DNA of 64,000 bases from Amycolatopsis sp. 2-15 (lineage in GTDB: Bacteria; Actinomycetota; Actinomycetes; Mycobacteriales; Pseudonocardiaceae), in assembly GCF_030285625.1 (NCBI RefSeq), contig NZ_CP127294.1, positions 5,922,001 through 5,986,000 on the forward strand. Direction: 5' to 3'. Below, piece after piece: positions 1 through 9,426 of this stretch. Below the pieces are notes generated by a model. That model did not search any database and had not been told where the DNA came from. It was given only the letters and a program-made list of their open reading frames with translations. Positions within the stretch are counted from its first letter, which is position 1. Every line of letters starts with the position of its first letter. A program made the position numbers and the translations under genes.

Positions 1-1658
1 GCCGTGTCGTGGGGCCACACACCGCCGTTGTGATAGGAGACCGGGTGGTACGGTATTTGTCCCGCCGCGAGTGTCCGCACGCCCCAGCCGGAGAAGAACG
101 CAGGCTCGGTCAGGCGGTGTCCTACCTGCTGCGCGCGCCCGGCCGGCAGGATTCCCGACCACAGCACGTGTCCGGCGTTGGACGCCAGTGCGTCGACCCG
201 GCGGCGCCGGCCGTCGAGGGCCAGCGCGACGAAATCCTCGCCCGGTAGCCAGAATTCGGTCTCGAAGTCGGACCGCAGGCGGGCCGCGCGGGCGAGTAGC
301 CGGTCGGCGAACGCCGGGTCGTGCCAGACGTCGCGGGCCAGCTCCGCGGTCGACACCAGGGCTTCGTAGGCGTAGCCCTGCGCCTCCGACACCGCGATCG
401 GGCCCGTCGCGAGCTCGCCGTTGGCGAAGCAGATCGAGCGCGCCGAGTCCTTCCAGCACTGGTGGACCAGTCCGGGACCGTCCGTGTGATACACGAGGTA
501 GCCGTGCTCGGCCAAGCCGCCGTGGCCGAACATCCAGTCGACGGCCGCTCGCGCCGCGGCCTCCAGCTCGATGGCCACGCCGTTGCCCGCGACGCGCCGG
601 TGGCGGCCGAGAAGCACGAGGAAAAGCGGGGTGGCGTCGACGGTTCCGTAGTACTGCCCGTAGGGCACCTGCCCGAAGCGGCTCAGCTCGCCCCGTCGCA
701 CCTCGTGCACGATCTTGCCCGGTTCTTCGATCCGGGCCGGATCGAGAACCTGGCCCTGAACCGCCGCGAGCGCGCGCAGGGTGTGGGCCGCGAGGTCCGG
801 CGAGTACGGCAGCGCCGAGATCGACGTGATCAGGCTGTCGCGGCCGAACAGTGTCAGGAACCACGGCACGCCCGCGCCGGGGATGCGCAGGTCCGGACGG
901 CCCGGCGCCGGCAAGCGCAGGTTCGCCAGATCGGCGAGCCCTGCCTCGACGGCGGAACGCAGCTCGGGCCACGCCGGCACGGTCACACCGGCGAGGAACT
1001 CCTCGGTGTCCGCCTGGGCTTCTCGTACGACATCGGCGAACACCGCGGGGTGCGCACCTGGATCCGGCACGGGCTCGCCTTCTCCGGCGAGCACCTCGAC
1101 GCGCAACGACACCTCGCCGTGCGGCGGGAGCTCGAGCGTCCAGCCGATCTGCCCGTCGGCGACGACAGGCTCGGCCGAGGCGCGCAGGACTGTCCACTTG
1201 CGATAGTCTGCGCGCTCGTAGGCGAGTAGCACCTCGCCGTGTGCCCGAGTGATGGACGAATGCTTTCCCGGCCGCTCGTAGTGTCCGGTGCCGCGCAGCT
1301 CGAACTGGTCGGCGAAGTCGGCCGCGAACCGGAACGACACCGTCACCGTGCCGGGCACCGCGAGGTGGCTGCGCACGCGGATATGCTCGACGAGCGTGCC
1401 GGCGCCGAGCGCCTGGTCACGGAACACGGTGTAGCCGGGGTCGTCGTGTCGCGCCGTCGCCGGAGTGAGGATCGTGCTTGTCGAGTGCCGGTCGCGGCTC
1501 TCGTTCAGCACGCGCAAGGCGGCACCGCCGGCTGAGAATTCCCAGTGTGAAAGGTGCCTGGTGTCGTCGAGGTAGAAGCCTTCGGTTCCCGCCGTGGCGT
1601 TGGCCGCGTCGCCGGTGATCAGGAAGGTCGTGCCCCGCACGAGGGTGTGCGCGCTCAT
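1..1658 (-). CDS. Glycogen-debranching-type glucosidase (partial, 3' end off window)
   Basis: About 552 residues of the N-terminal side of an amylo-alpha-1,6-glucosidase-like protein; the gene runs off the left edge. The first ~200 residues look like the bacterial debranching N-terminal beta-domain (GFYLDDTRHLS). The (alpha/alpha)6 catalytic part follows, with GVPWFLTLFGRDSL, YYGTVDATPLF and HTDGPGLVHQCWKDS, all typical of the GDE C-terminal family. Start is ATG at 1658, overlapping the upstream stop as ATGA, so translation is probably coupled. It is the last gene seen of a four-gene leftward operon. A role in hydrolysing an imported alpha-glucoside is inferred from context; glycogen debranching itself is not shown. 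Confidence 0.85.
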   Translation of the reverse strand, partial: MSAHTLVRGTTFLITGDAANATAGTEGFYLDDTRHLSHWEFSAGGAALRVLNESRDRHSTSTILTPATARHDDPGYTVFRDQALGAGTLVEHIRVRSHLAVPGTVTVSFRFAADFADQFELRGTGHYERPGKHSSITRAHGEVLLAYERADYRKWTVLRASAEPVVADGQIGWTLELPPHGEVSLRVEVLAGEGEPVPDPGAHPAVFADVVREAQADTEEFLAGVTVPAWPELRSAVEAGLADLANLRLPAPGRPDLRIPGAGVPWFLTLFGRDSLITSISALPYSPDLAAHTLRALAAVQGQVLDPARIEEPGKIVHEVRRGELSRFGQVPYGQYYGTVDATPLFLVLLGRHRRVAGNGVAIELEAAARAAVDWMFGHGGLAEHGYLVYHTDGPGLVHQCWKDSARSICFANGELATGPIAVSEAQGYAYEALVSTAELARDVWHDPAFADRLLARAARLRSDFETEFWLPGEDFVALALDGRRRRVDALASNAGHVLWSGILPAGRAQQVGHRLTEPAFFSGWGVRTLAAGQIPYHPVSYHNGGVWPHDT

Positions 1659-2956
1659 GCGGCCCGCCCACCGGCCGCGGGTGCTTCGAGGAGGTCGATC
1701 GCGACCGCGGCCGTCCAGCTGAAGTCGTCGCTGCCGTGTCCGGTGCCGCTGAGGGGGTCGACGTACTCGCGGAAGCCGGCGAGCCGGATCGCGTCGAGCA
1801 TGCCGTCGCGCAGGCGGCCCGCGAGCTGCGCGTGCCGCTGCCCGCGCAGGCCGTGCCAGATCAGCCACCCGGTGTTGAACCAGGACGGGCCGCGCCAGTA
1901 GCGCGCCGGTTCGAAGTCCGGGGCGGTGAGGTCGTAGCTCGGGATCGGGCTCAGCTCACCGAGACGGAAGTGTTCGCCGCGCGCGGTCTTGAGGAGTTCC
2001 TCGACCACCGGCAGACCGGGCACGATCAACGGGACGAGGCCGCCGACCGTCCGCTTGCGCAGCAACGATTTCGTGTGCGCGTCGCGGGCGAAGAACAGGC
2101 CCTCTCCCGGGTCGTACAGCAGATCCATCAGCGACGACGTGAGCGCGGCCGCCCGCTCGTGGTGCGGAGCCGGGTCGGCGCCCAGTTCGCCGGCCATCGC
2201 CGCGAGTGCCGTTTCGCCCGCCGACAGCAATGCGTTCGTCAGCGGGTCTTCCACCGCGAAGGCGGCTCCGCCGAGCGTGTCGGCGAAGCCCGCGTCGCGG
2301 TAGTCCGCGGCCAGTCGCACGTAGCGGCCGTAGTCGAGGTCGGTGGGCCGTTCGCCCGCCCCGGTGTGCCCGAGGTCGCGCCGGACGAACGTCGCGGCGG
2401 AGACCGGCAGCACGCGCCCGAGCGGCTCGTCCCAGCTCGGGCTGTTGTCCAAACCGGACTCCCACGGGTGGATCACGCACACCAGCCCGCTTCCGCCGAG
2501 GTCTCGACGGTCGAGCAGGTAGTCGTGCCAGCGCCGCAGCCGCGGGTAGAGGCGCCGCAGGAACCCGCGGCGCTCCGAGGTGACGGGGTCCGCGCGGTGC
2601 ACCTCCCACGCGGCGAGCGCGTGGACCGGCGGCTGCACGAGTCCCGAGGTCACGAGCCCGGTCTCGGCGTGCCGCGCGCCCGGGCCCCAGAAGTCGGGCC
2701 CGGGAAAGTAGGCGTCGGCAGGCACCGCGGGATTGAACACGATCTGCGGCACGCGCCCGTCGGCCCATTGCGCGCCGAAGAGGGACTCCAGTTCCCGTTG
2801 CGCCCGCACGGCCGACAGGTGCCGCAGCCCCAGCGCGATGAACGCCGAGTCCCAGCTCCACTGGTGCGGGTACAGGCCCTGGGCGGGCACGGTGAACCCG
2901 CGGCGCCAGTTGGCGAGCAGGATCCGCCGCGCCCGCCGGGCGAGGTCGTCGGTCAT
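1655..2956 (-). CDS. GH63/MGH1-like glycoside hydrolase
   Basis: A 433-residue (alpha/alpha)6-barrel glycosidase. The N-terminal YPHQWSWDSAFIALGL segment and the C-terminal WRGPSWFNTGWLIWHGL and DDFSWTAAVAIDLL blocks match the mannosylglycerate/glucosylglycerate hydrolase and trehalase-like (GH63) group. No signal peptide is visible, so it should be cytoplasmic. ATG 2956 overlaps the previous gene's stop (ATGA), and its own stop overlaps the debranching-type gene. It probably cleaves a small glycoside brought in by the divergent ABC transporter. The substrate cannot be read from sequence; GH15 or GH100-like specificities remain possible. Confidence 0.75.
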   Translation of the reverse strand: MTDDLARRARRILLANWRRGFTVPAQGLYPHQWSWDSAFIALGLRHLSAVRAQRELESLFGAQWADGRVPQIVFNPAVPADAYFPGPDFWGPGARHAETGLVTSGLVQPPVHALAAWEVHRADPVTSERRGFLRRLYPRLRRWHDYLLDRRDLGGSGLVCVIHPWESGLDNSPSWDEPLGRVLPVSAATFVRRDLGHTGAGERPTDLDYGRYVRLAADYRDAGFADTLGGAAFAVEDPLTNALLSAGETALAAMAGELGADPAPHHERAAALTSSLMDLLYDPGEGLFFARDAHTKSLLRKRTVGGLVPLIVPGLPVVEELLKTARGEHFRLGELSPIPSYDLTAPDFEPARYWRGPSWFNTGWLIWHGLRGQRHAQLAGRLRDGMLDAIRLAGFREYVDPLSGTGHGSDDFSWTAAVAIDLLEAPAAGGRAA

Positions 2957-3750
2957 GCGAGCCGTCGCAGGAACGGTGGCACGGAGGCCACCGCGTCCGC
3001 GGGTTCCCCTCGCAGCCGGCTTTCCAGCGCCAGGTCACCCTCGTAGCCGATGGCGGCGAGCGCGCCGAGCACCGCCGGCCAGTCGAGGTGGCCGGCACCG
3101 GGCTGGAGCCGGTTCGAGTCGCTGACCTGCACGTGGCCGAGGTAGCGCGCGAACCGCACGAGCGAGTCCGCGGGGTCGTCTTCCTCGATGTTCATGTGGT
3201 AGGTGTCCGCGCCGATGCGCACGGAGTCCAGGCCCACCTCGTCGATCAGCGAGGCCGCCTGCTCGAGGCGGTTGACCATGTGGTCCTCGTAGCGATTCAA
3301 CGGTTCCAGTAGCAAGAGCACCCCCTCGGCCTTCGCGTGCTCGCCGAGTTCCGTGAGACCGGCCAGGAGAACCTCGCGGTCTTCCTCTTCGGAGCGCGGC
3401 GGCTCGAACGGCGGCAGCCGACGCGAGAACATGCCGTAGGACGCCGGGGTCATCGCCCCGATCCCGCCCAGCTCGGCGGTCACCGAGAGCTGCGAGCGCA
3501 TCTGCTTGATCGCGTCGGCGCGCAGGTCGGGGTCGAAGGCGCCGAAGAAGTGCAGCATGTCGACGCACACGGTGCGCATGACCACGCCGTTGCGCGCGGC
3601 GCGGTGCAGCTCCGGCAGGCGCTGCTGCAGCGCGAAGTCCTTCTTGCCGCGCAGCTCGATGGCGTCGTACCCGGCCGAGGTGGCGAACTCCCACTTCTCT
3701 TCGAGAGTGTCGCCGGGCAGCATCTGTTCCTGGCAGGCGAGTTTCAACAT
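2953..3750 (-). CDS. Sugar phosphate isomerase/epimerase family (TIM barrel)
   Basis: 265 residues of the xylose-isomerase-like TIM-barrel family (AP endonuclease 2 fold). Metal-ligand motifs are visible: LLLEPLNRYEDHMVNR, GADTYHMNIEED, HVQVSDSNRLQPGAGHLDW and the final LALESRL. ATG 3750 was chosen because it overlaps the upstream TGA by one base (TGATG) and begins MLKLACQEQ, the usual family start; a longer frame reaching 3945 lies inside the upstream gene and is rejected. Likely interconverts keto and hydroxyl sugars or inositol derivatives in the same pathway as the adjacent dehydrogenase and the Gfo/Idh/MocA enzyme. Confidence 0.82.
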   Translation of the reverse strand: MLKLACQEQMLPGDTLEEKWEFATSAGYDAIELRGKKDFALQQRLPELHRAARNGVVMRTVCVDMLHFFGAFDPDLRADAIKQMRSQLSVTAELGGIGAMTPASYGMFSRRLPPFEPPRSEEEDREVLLAGLTELGEHAKAEGVLLLLEPLNRYEDHMVNRLEQAASLIDEVGLDSVRIGADTYHMNIEEDDPADSLVRFARYLGHVQVSDSNRLQPGAGHLDWPAVLGALAAIGYEGDLALESRLRGEPADAVASVPPFLRRLA

Positions 3751-4805
3751 CAGTTCTCCGTGTAGTCGAGGACGACTTGCAGGGCTTCGGCCGGGCGTTC
3801 GTCGAGCAATTCGTAGGCCCGTTCGACCTCGCCGACCCGCACGCGGTGGGTGACGAGCCGGACCGGGTCGACCACCCCGTCGGCCGCGAGCCGCAGGAAG
3901 GTGCGGTTCATCCGGTCCTGGTCCCAGCGGCCCGCGAGCCGCCACGGCACCCCGCCGATCTGCGAGGCGACGATTTCGACGCGGTTGTGGTGGAACTCCT
4001 CACCGAGCCGCAGGGCGGTGCCGTCGCCCTGGTAGAAGCCGGCGGCGACCACGCGCCCGCCGACGCCGACCGCCCGGACGGCTTCGTGCAGTGCGCGGTA
4101 GGTGCCGCTGAGCTCGATCGCGACGTCGGCGCCGTGGCCACCGGTCGTCGCGCGGACCCGTTCCGCGGCACTGGCGGTGGTGACGTCCACCGTCTCGACC
4201 GCGCCGAACTCCTGCGCGATCGCGAGCCGGGAGCCGATGGCGTCGCACGCGATGACCCGGCCGCCGTTGAGTGTGGCCATTCGCGTCGCGAGCAGGCCGA
4301 TCACGCCCTGGCCGAACACCGCCACGGTCTCGCCGAGGTGGACGTCGGCGCCGAGTACGCCGTTCAGCGCCACCGCACCCACGCGCGCGAACGACGCCGC
4401 GAGCGGGTCCAGCCCCGCCGGCACGACGTGGTCGGCGAGCTTGGCGGCCGGGACGACCGCTTCGCTGCGGTGGCCCCAGATTCCCCACACCACCTCGCCC
4501 ACGGCCGGCACCCCCTGCGTGCCGGCGACGTCGGGGGAGACCTCGACGACCTCGCCCACCTCGGAGTAACCCCAGCCCACGACCGGATAGGTCTGGCTCA
4601 CGTCCCCCTCGACGAACAGCCGTCGCTGGTCGTCCCAGACGCGGGTGAGGTACGGGTTGGTGCCGCGGTAGGCCGTCAGCTCGGTGCCGGCCGAGATCCC
4701 GGAGTACAGGGTGCGCACCCGCACCGACCCGGGTCCCAGCTCTTCCCGCTGTGTTTCGACCACCTCGACCCGGCGAGGGCCTACGAACTGAACCACCGTG
4801 CCCAC
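3750..4805 (-). CDS. Zinc-type medium-chain dehydrogenase (MDR family)
   Basis: 351 residues related to threonine/sorbitol dehydrogenase-like MDR proteins. A GroES-like N domain (YSGISAGTELTAYRG) is followed by a Rossmann domain with VAVFGQGVIGLLATRMA and a BDVG-type quinone-reductase-like core. The usual catalytic Cys-x-x-x-Asp/His of zinc ADHs is replaced by SGISAGTE, a known variant in this subfamily. GTG 4805 is the longest start; GTG 4796 is also possible. First gene of the leftward operon, divergent from the sugar ABC genes across 4806-4956. Presumably oxidises a sugar or polyol intermediate. Confidence 0.8.
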   Translation of the reverse strand: MGTVVQFVGPRRVEVVETQREELGPGSVRVRTLYSGISAGTELTAYRGTNPYLTRVWDDQRRLFVEGDVSQTYPVVGWGYSEVGEVVEVSPDVAGTQGVPAVGEVVWGIWGHRSEAVVPAAKLADHVVPAGLDPLAASFARVGAVALNGVLGADVHLGETVAVFGQGVIGLLATRMATLNGGRVIACDAIGSRLAIAQEFGAVETVDVTTASAAERVRATTGGHGADVAIELSGTYRALHEAVRAVGVGGRVVAAGFYQGDGTALRLGEEFHHNRVEIVASQIGGVPWRLAGRWDQDRMNRTFLRLAADGVVDPVRLVTHRVRVGEVERAYELLDERPAEALQVVLDYTEN

Positions 4806-4956
4806 CAGGGCCTCCTCCGACCACCTTGTCGATCATTTATGGCTATCCGCCGAGCAGAAGCTACCCCACTTATGCCAGAAAATCTACATAACTTGTCTTG
4901 CTTTAACGCCTAACTGGTGCTGTGATCGTCGCCAGGCACGACGCAAAGGAGCACCG
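4806..4956. promoter_or_regulatory. Divergent promoter region of the carbohydrate locus
   Basis: About 150 bp separating the leftward catabolic operon from the rightward ABC genes. It is clearly more A+T-rich than its surroundings (4835-4905), as expected for back-to-back promoters, and is the natural place for an operator of the downstream ROK regulator. A good Shine-Dalgarno (AAAGGAG, 4945-4951) precedes the binding-protein ATG. I could not identify a convincing inverted repeat. Confidence 0.5.
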
Positions 4957-6369
4957 ATGTCTTCAGCAAGAGGGCGGACGAGAGTCCCGGTCCGATCGGC
5001 CGCCGCGGTGGCGGCCGTGGTGGTGGCCGGTGGCGCCCTGACCGCCTGCGGTTCCGGCTCCGACGACAGTGGCGATGGCACGCTCACTGTCTGGAGCATG
5101 GAAAACCAGTCAGACCGAGTCGCCGCGGCACAGCGGATCGCCGACCAGTTCACCGCACAGAGCGGCGTGAAAGTGAAGATCGTCGGCCTGGACGAGGACC
5201 AGTTCAGCCAGCTGGTCACCTCGGCCGCGGCCGCGGGCAACCTGCCCGATGCCGTCGGTGGGCTATCGCTCACGGGCGTCAACGAGATGGCCGTGAACGA
5301 CCTCGTCGACACCGACGCCGCGGCGTCGGTGGTCAAGACCCTGGGCGCGAACACCTTCTCGGCCCGTGCGCTGCAGATGGACGTCAGCGGAGGCAAGCAG
5401 CTCGCGGTGCCGTCCGACGGCTGGCCGCAGATGCTGGTCTACCGCAAGGACCTCTTCGCCAAAGCGGGCCTTCCGGCGCCCGACACGTTCGACAAGATCC
5501 GCCAGGCGGCGCAGAAGCTGAACTCGCCGGAGGTCGCGGGCATCTCGATCGCGACCGACCCCGGTGACGCGTTCACACAGCAGACGTTCGAGGACTTCGC
5601 GCTCGGCAACGGCTGCCAGCTGGTGGACCAGTCGGGGAAGGTGACGCTGGACAGCCCCGCGTGCGTCCACACCTTCTCGCTCTACAACGACCTCGTGCAC
5701 GACTACTCCGTGCCCGGCGCCCAGAACGTCGACTCCACCCGGGCGACCTACTTCGCCGGCAAGGCCGCGATGACCGTCTGGTCGTCCTACCTGCTGCCGC
5801 AGCTGGCCGGGCTGCAGAAGGACGCCGCGCCCAGCTGCCCGCAGTGCCAGGCCGATCCGTCGTTCCTCGCGAAGAACACCGGGTTCGTCACGGCCCTCAA
5901 GGGCCCCGACGGCTCGGCCGCGCAGAACTTCGGTGAGCTCGGCTCCTGGGTGATCACGCAGGGAGACCGCTCCGCGAACGCGCAGAAGTTCGTCAGCTAC
6001 ATGCTGGACCAGGGGTACGGCGGCTGGCTCGGGCTCGCGCCGCAGGGCAAGATCCCCGCGCGTACCGGCACCGCCACCGAACCCGGCAAGTTCACCAAGG
6101 AGTGGGCGAGCCTGCCGGTCGGGACCGACACCAAGAAGCCGTTGTCCGCGGTGTACCCGGCGGAGGTGATCCAGTCGTTGCAGAGCAGCCTGGACAGCTT
6201 CCAGCAGTGGGGCATCCAGCAGGGGCAGGGCGGGCTGGCCGGCGCAACGCTGGCCGAGCTGCCCGTGCCCAAGGCCGTCAGCGCCATGTCCGGCGGCACC
6301 GTGGACCCAGCCGGCGCCGCCAAGCAGGCGACCGCCGCGGTCCAGGACATCCAGAAATCACTGAAGTAG
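4957..6369 (+). CDS. Sugar ABC transporter substrate-binding lipoprotein
   Basis: 470-residue extracytoplasmic solute-binding protein (family 1, maltose/cellobiose type). Arg-rich N terminus, hydrophobic stretch at residues ~14-28 and lipobox LTAC with Cys31 indicate a lipoprotein. The mature part starts TLTVWSMENQSDRV, typical of carbohydrate binders. ATG 4957 has AAAGGAG six bases upstream; the longer frame back to 4798 would destroy the signal peptide. Followed after 10 bp by two permease genes. No ATPase is encoded nearby, so like other actinomycete sugar importers it probably uses a shared MsiK-type ATPase. Confidence 0.93.
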   Translation: MSSARGRTRVPVRSAAAVAAVVVAGGALTACGSGSDDSGDGTLTVWSMENQSDRVAAAQRIADQFTAQSGVKVKIVGLDEDQFSQLVTSAAAAGNLPDAVGGLSLTGVNEMAVNDLVDTDAAASVVKTLGANTFSARALQMDVSGGKQLAVPSDGWPQMLVYRKDLFAKAGLPAPDTFDKIRQAAQKLNSPEVAGISIATDPGDAFTQQTFEDFALGNGCQLVDQSGKVTLDSPACVHTFSLYNDLVHDYSVPGAQNVDSTRATYFAGKAAMTVWSSYLLPQLAGLQKDAAPSCPQCQADPSFLAKNTGFVTALKGPDGSAAQNFGELGSWVITQGDRSANAQKFVSYMLDQGYGGWLGLAPQGKIPARTGTATEPGKFTKEWASLPVGTDTKKPLSAVYPAEVIQSLQSSLDSFQQWGIQQGQGGLAGATLAELPVPKAVSAMSGGTVDPAGAAKQATAAVQDIQKSLK

Positions 6370-6379
6370 GGAAACGCGG

Positions 6380-7381
6380 ATGACCTCGGCGCACACCGTC
6401 CGGAACCGGCCTGCCCCCGCGGAGCCGCCCGGCCGGCCCCCACGGCGGCGAGCGCTCACCCTGCGGCAGCAGGAGAGCAGGGCCGGTCTGGCCCTGCTCT
6501 CCCCGACCCTGATCATCGTGCTGGTGGTCGTGGTCCTGCCCGTGGTGTGGACGATCGTGCTGGCGTTCCAGCGACTGCGTTTGGCGACGTTGCAACGCGA
6601 AGGCATCTTCGGCCGGTTCACGCTGCAGAACTTCGCCAAGGTGCTCGGCTCCGCGGACATGTGGAGCTCGCTCGGCACGACGCTGGTCTACACCATCGGT
6701 GGCACGGTGCTGTCGCTGGCGCTCGGGCTGGTCGCGGCGCTCGCGCTGCGCAAACCGTTCCGGGGCCGGGCGTTCCTGCGCAGTGCGATGCTGCTGCCGT
6801 ACGTCTCGCCGGTGGTGGCCGCGACCTTCGTCTGGGAAATCATGCTCAGCCCCCAGTTCGGCGTGGTGAACGCATGGGGCAAGAGCTTCTTCGGCTGGGA
6901 CAAACCCGTGGCGTTCCTCAGCCAGGAGACCTCGACGATCTCGCTCTTCGGCTGGCACGTGCACCTGCCGCTGGCGCTGCTCGTGGTGATCGCGTTCGAG
7001 GGCTGGCGCTACTTCCCCTTCACGTTCCTGTTCCTCATCGCCCGTCTGCAAGCCGTGCCGAAGGAACTGGAGGAAGCCGCCCTCGTCGACGGCGTGACCC
7101 CGACGCAGCGGTTCCGCCACATCCTGCTCCCGCAGCTGTACCCGGTGCTGGCTCTGCTGTCGGTGCTGCGGTTCATTCTCACCTTCAACAAGTTCGACGA
7201 CGTCTACCTGCTCACCGGAGGCGGCGCGGGCACCGACGTGCTGAGCGTGCGGGTGTACGACTTCCTCACCGCGCAGTTCGACATCGGCGGCGCGGCCGCG
7301 CAGGCGCTGGTGCTCGCGGTGGTGCTGGTCGTGTTCCTGGTCATCTACCTCAAGTTCTTCGCCCCGGAGGATCGCGCGTGA
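6380..7381 (+). CDS. Sugar ABC transporter permease (MalF/UgpA type)
   Basis: 333 residues with a short Pro/Arg-rich cytosolic N terminus and about six membrane segments (first at residues ~35-57). The permease EAA loop is visible as ELEEAALVDGVTPTQRFRHILLP. Binding-protein-dependent permease of the CUT1 class. ATG 6380 is 10 bp after the binding-protein stop, and its TGA overlaps the next gene's GTG. Pairs with the following MalG-type permease. Confidence 0.93.
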   Translation: MTSAHTVRNRPAPAEPPGRPPRRRALTLRQQESRAGLALLSPTLIIVLVVVVLPVVWTIVLAFQRLRLATLQREGIFGRFTLQNFAKVLGSADMWSSLGTTLVYTIGGTVLSLALGLVAALALRKPFRGRAFLRSAMLLPYVSPVVAATFVWEIMLSPQFGVVNAWGKSFFGWDKPVAFLSQETSTISLFGWHVHLPLALLVVIAFEGWRYFPFTFLFLIARLQAVPKELEEAALVDGVTPTQRFRHILLPQLYPVLALLSVLRFILTFNKFDDVYLLTGGGAGTDVLSVRVYDFLTAQFDIGGAAAQALVLAVVLVVFLVIYLKFFAPEDRA

Positions 7382-8244
7382 ACCGGATGACGTTCGAAAC
7401 CCGGCTGTTCGGGGTGCTGCGCTGGGTCACGATCGTGATCCTCGCGATCGCGACCCTGTTCCCCTTCTACTACATGGTGCTGCTTTCGGTGCGGTCGCAG
7501 GATTCGCTGCTGCAGCACCCGGGCGACATCCTGCCGAAGCTGTCGGACTTCACCGTCACTACCTACACGACGGTGCTCAAGTCGGTGGCCTCCGGGGGAG
7601 ACGGGCTGCTGGAACTGCTCGGCAACTCGGCGCTGGTGGCACTGGGCACCGTCATCGTCACCCTGGCGCTTTCGCTGCCGGGGGCGTACGCGGCGAGCCG
7701 GCTGCGCTTCGCCGGGCGGAAGCAGGTGCACTTCCTGTTCTTGGCGGTCTACCTGTTTCCGTCTATCCTTCTGGCGATCCCGCTGTTCGTGATCTTCAGC
7801 AAGGCGGGCCTGCGCGACTCTCTGGTGGGGCTCCTGGTGGTGTACGTGGCTCAGGCACTGCCTGTGTCGATCTACATGCTCCGCAACTACCTCAGCACCA
7901 TCCCCGAGAGCATCGAGGAAGCGGCCGCGATCGACGGCAACGGCCGGCTCGGAACCCTGTGGCGGGTGACGCTGCCACTGGCGGCGCCGTCGATCGTGGC
8001 CACTGGTCTGTACGTCTTCATGATCGCGTGGAACGAGTTCCTCTTCGCCTTGCTGTTCCTGGTCGAAGACCGCTCGAAGTGGACGGTGTCGCTGGGCCTG
8101 TCGCAGCTGGCCGGGGGCCTCGAGGTGCCGAAGACGGTGCTGATGGCGGGATCGGTGGTGCTCACGATCCCGATCGTGATCTTGTTCTTCGCGGCGGAGC
8201 GGCTGCTGGCCGAAGGCCTGACCAGTGGCGCGGAAAAGGGGTAG
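7378..8244 (+). CDS. Sugar ABC transporter permease (MalG/UgpE type)
   Basis: 288 residues from GTG 7378, which overlaps the upstream stop (GTGA); a longer frame back to 6547 is a shadow of the first permease. Six predicted membrane segments; EAA loop IEEAAAIDGNGRLGTLWRV; the N-terminal TLFPFYYMVLLSVRS is typical of MalG-like partners. Forms the inner-membrane channel with the previous gene. Followed by the ROK regulator 21 bp downstream. Confidence 0.93.
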   Translation: MNRMTFETRLFGVLRWVTIVILAIATLFPFYYMVLLSVRSQDSLLQHPGDILPKLSDFTVTTYTTVLKSVASGGDGLLELLGNSALVALGTVIVTLALSLPGAYAASRLRFAGRKQVHFLFLAVYLFPSILLAIPLFVIFSKAGLRDSLVGLLVVYVAQALPVSIYMLRNYLSTIPESIEEAAAIDGNGRLGTLWRVTLPLAAPSIVATGLYVFMIAWNEFLFALLFLVEDRSKWTVSLGLSQLAGGLEVPKTVLMAGSVVLTIPIVILFFAAERLLAEGLTSGAEKG

Positions 8245-8265
8245 GAGATCACTACAGTTGCACCG

Positions 8266-9426
8266 GTGACGATGTCGTCCGGCTACCTGCTCTGGCTGGT
8301 CCGCACGGGGAAAGCGCGCACGCGCGCCGATCTGCAACAGCACACGGGGCTGTCGCGCTCGACCGTGCAGCAGCGCCTGAAGCCATTGTTCGACTGCGGT
8401 TACCTGCGTTCCCACGGCACCGAGGACTCGACCGGCGGCCGCCCGTCGGTGCTGCTCGAGTTCACCGACGACGGGGTGGTGCTCGTAGCCGACCTCGACA
8501 CCGCAGACGCCCGCCTCGCCGTTGTCGACCTCGACGGCCGCCGGCTGGCCGAGGAGCGGATCGCCCTCGAGGTGGCCACCGGACCGGTTCCGGTCCTCGA
8601 CGCGCTCGACGCCCGGTTTCGCGCGCTGCTCGAGCAGACGGGCCGGCCCCCTGGGCACGTGCGGGGCATCGGTGTCGGGGTGCCGGGGCCGGTCGAGTTC
8701 GAGACCGGGACCGTGCGCCAGCCGCCGATCATGCCGGGCTGGGACGGCTACCCGATCGCCGACCACCTCGCCGGTCGCTGGGCCGTTCCGGTCCTGGTGG
8801 ACAATGACGCGAACATCATGGCGCTGGGGGAGCACACCCAGCAGTACCCGGAATCCTCGCCGCTGGTCCTCGTCAAGGTGTCGGCCGGGATCGGGTCCGG
8901 GCTGGTGTTCAACGGCGGGCTGCTGCGCGGCGTCGACGGCGGGGCCGGCGACATCGGGCACATCCGCCTGCCCGGGCACGACGACGCGGTCTGCATGTGC
9001 GGCTCCCGCGGGTGTCTCGCCGCCGTGGCGAGCGGGGGTGCGCTGGCGCGCCGGCTCACCGAACGCGGCGTGCCGACGCGGTCGAGCCGCGAGCTGGCCG
9101 CCCACCTCGCCGCCGGACGGCCCGAGGCCGTCGAGCTCGCCCGCGAGGCCGGCCGGCTCGTCGGCGAGGTGCTGACCACAGTCGTGTGCATGGTGAACCC
9201 CGAGGTGCTCGTGATCGCCGGCGACCTCGCCGACACGCACTTCGTCACCGGCGTCCGCGAGGTCATATACCAGAAAGCGCTGCCGCGGGCGACGCGGCAC
9301 CTGCAAGTGACCAGCAGCAGTCTCGGGGACCTCGCCGGCCTCCACGGCGCGCAGGCGATGGTGCTCGACGCCGCGTACGCCCCGGCGGCGGTCGACGAGC
9401 GGCTGGCCCGGGAAGGAGCGTCGTGA
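8266..9426 (+). CDS. ROK family transcriptional regulator
   Basis: 386 residues. An N-terminal winged helix (residues ~15-50, TRADLQQHTGLSRSTVQQRL) is followed by an actin-like ROK domain with VDNDANIMALGE, GIGSGLVFNGGLLRG and the zinc motif CMCGSRGC near residues 243-250. GTG 8266 is the annotated start; ATG 8272 is equally possible. Presence of the DNA-binding domain marks it as a repressor (NagC/XylR type) rather than a sugar kinase. It lies directly behind the transporter genes, so local control of both divergent operons is likely. Confidence 0.9.
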   Translation: MTMSSGYLLWLVRTGKARTRADLQQHTGLSRSTVQQRLKPLFDCGYLRSHGTEDSTGGRPSVLLEFTDDGVVLVADLDTADARLAVVDLDGRRLAEERIALEVATGPVPVLDALDARFRALLEQTGRPPGHVRGIGVGVPGPVEFETGTVRQPPIMPGWDGYPIADHLAGRWAVPVLVDNDANIMALGEHTQQYPESSPLVLVKVSAGIGSGLVFNGGLLRGVDGGAGDIGHIRLPGHDDAVCMCGSRGCLAAVASGGALARRLTERGVPTRSSRELAAHLAAGRPEAVELAREAGRLVGEVLTTVVCMVNPEVLVIAGDLADTHFVTGVREVIYQKALPRATRHLQVTSSSLGDLAGLHGAQAMVLDAAYAPAAVDERLAREGAS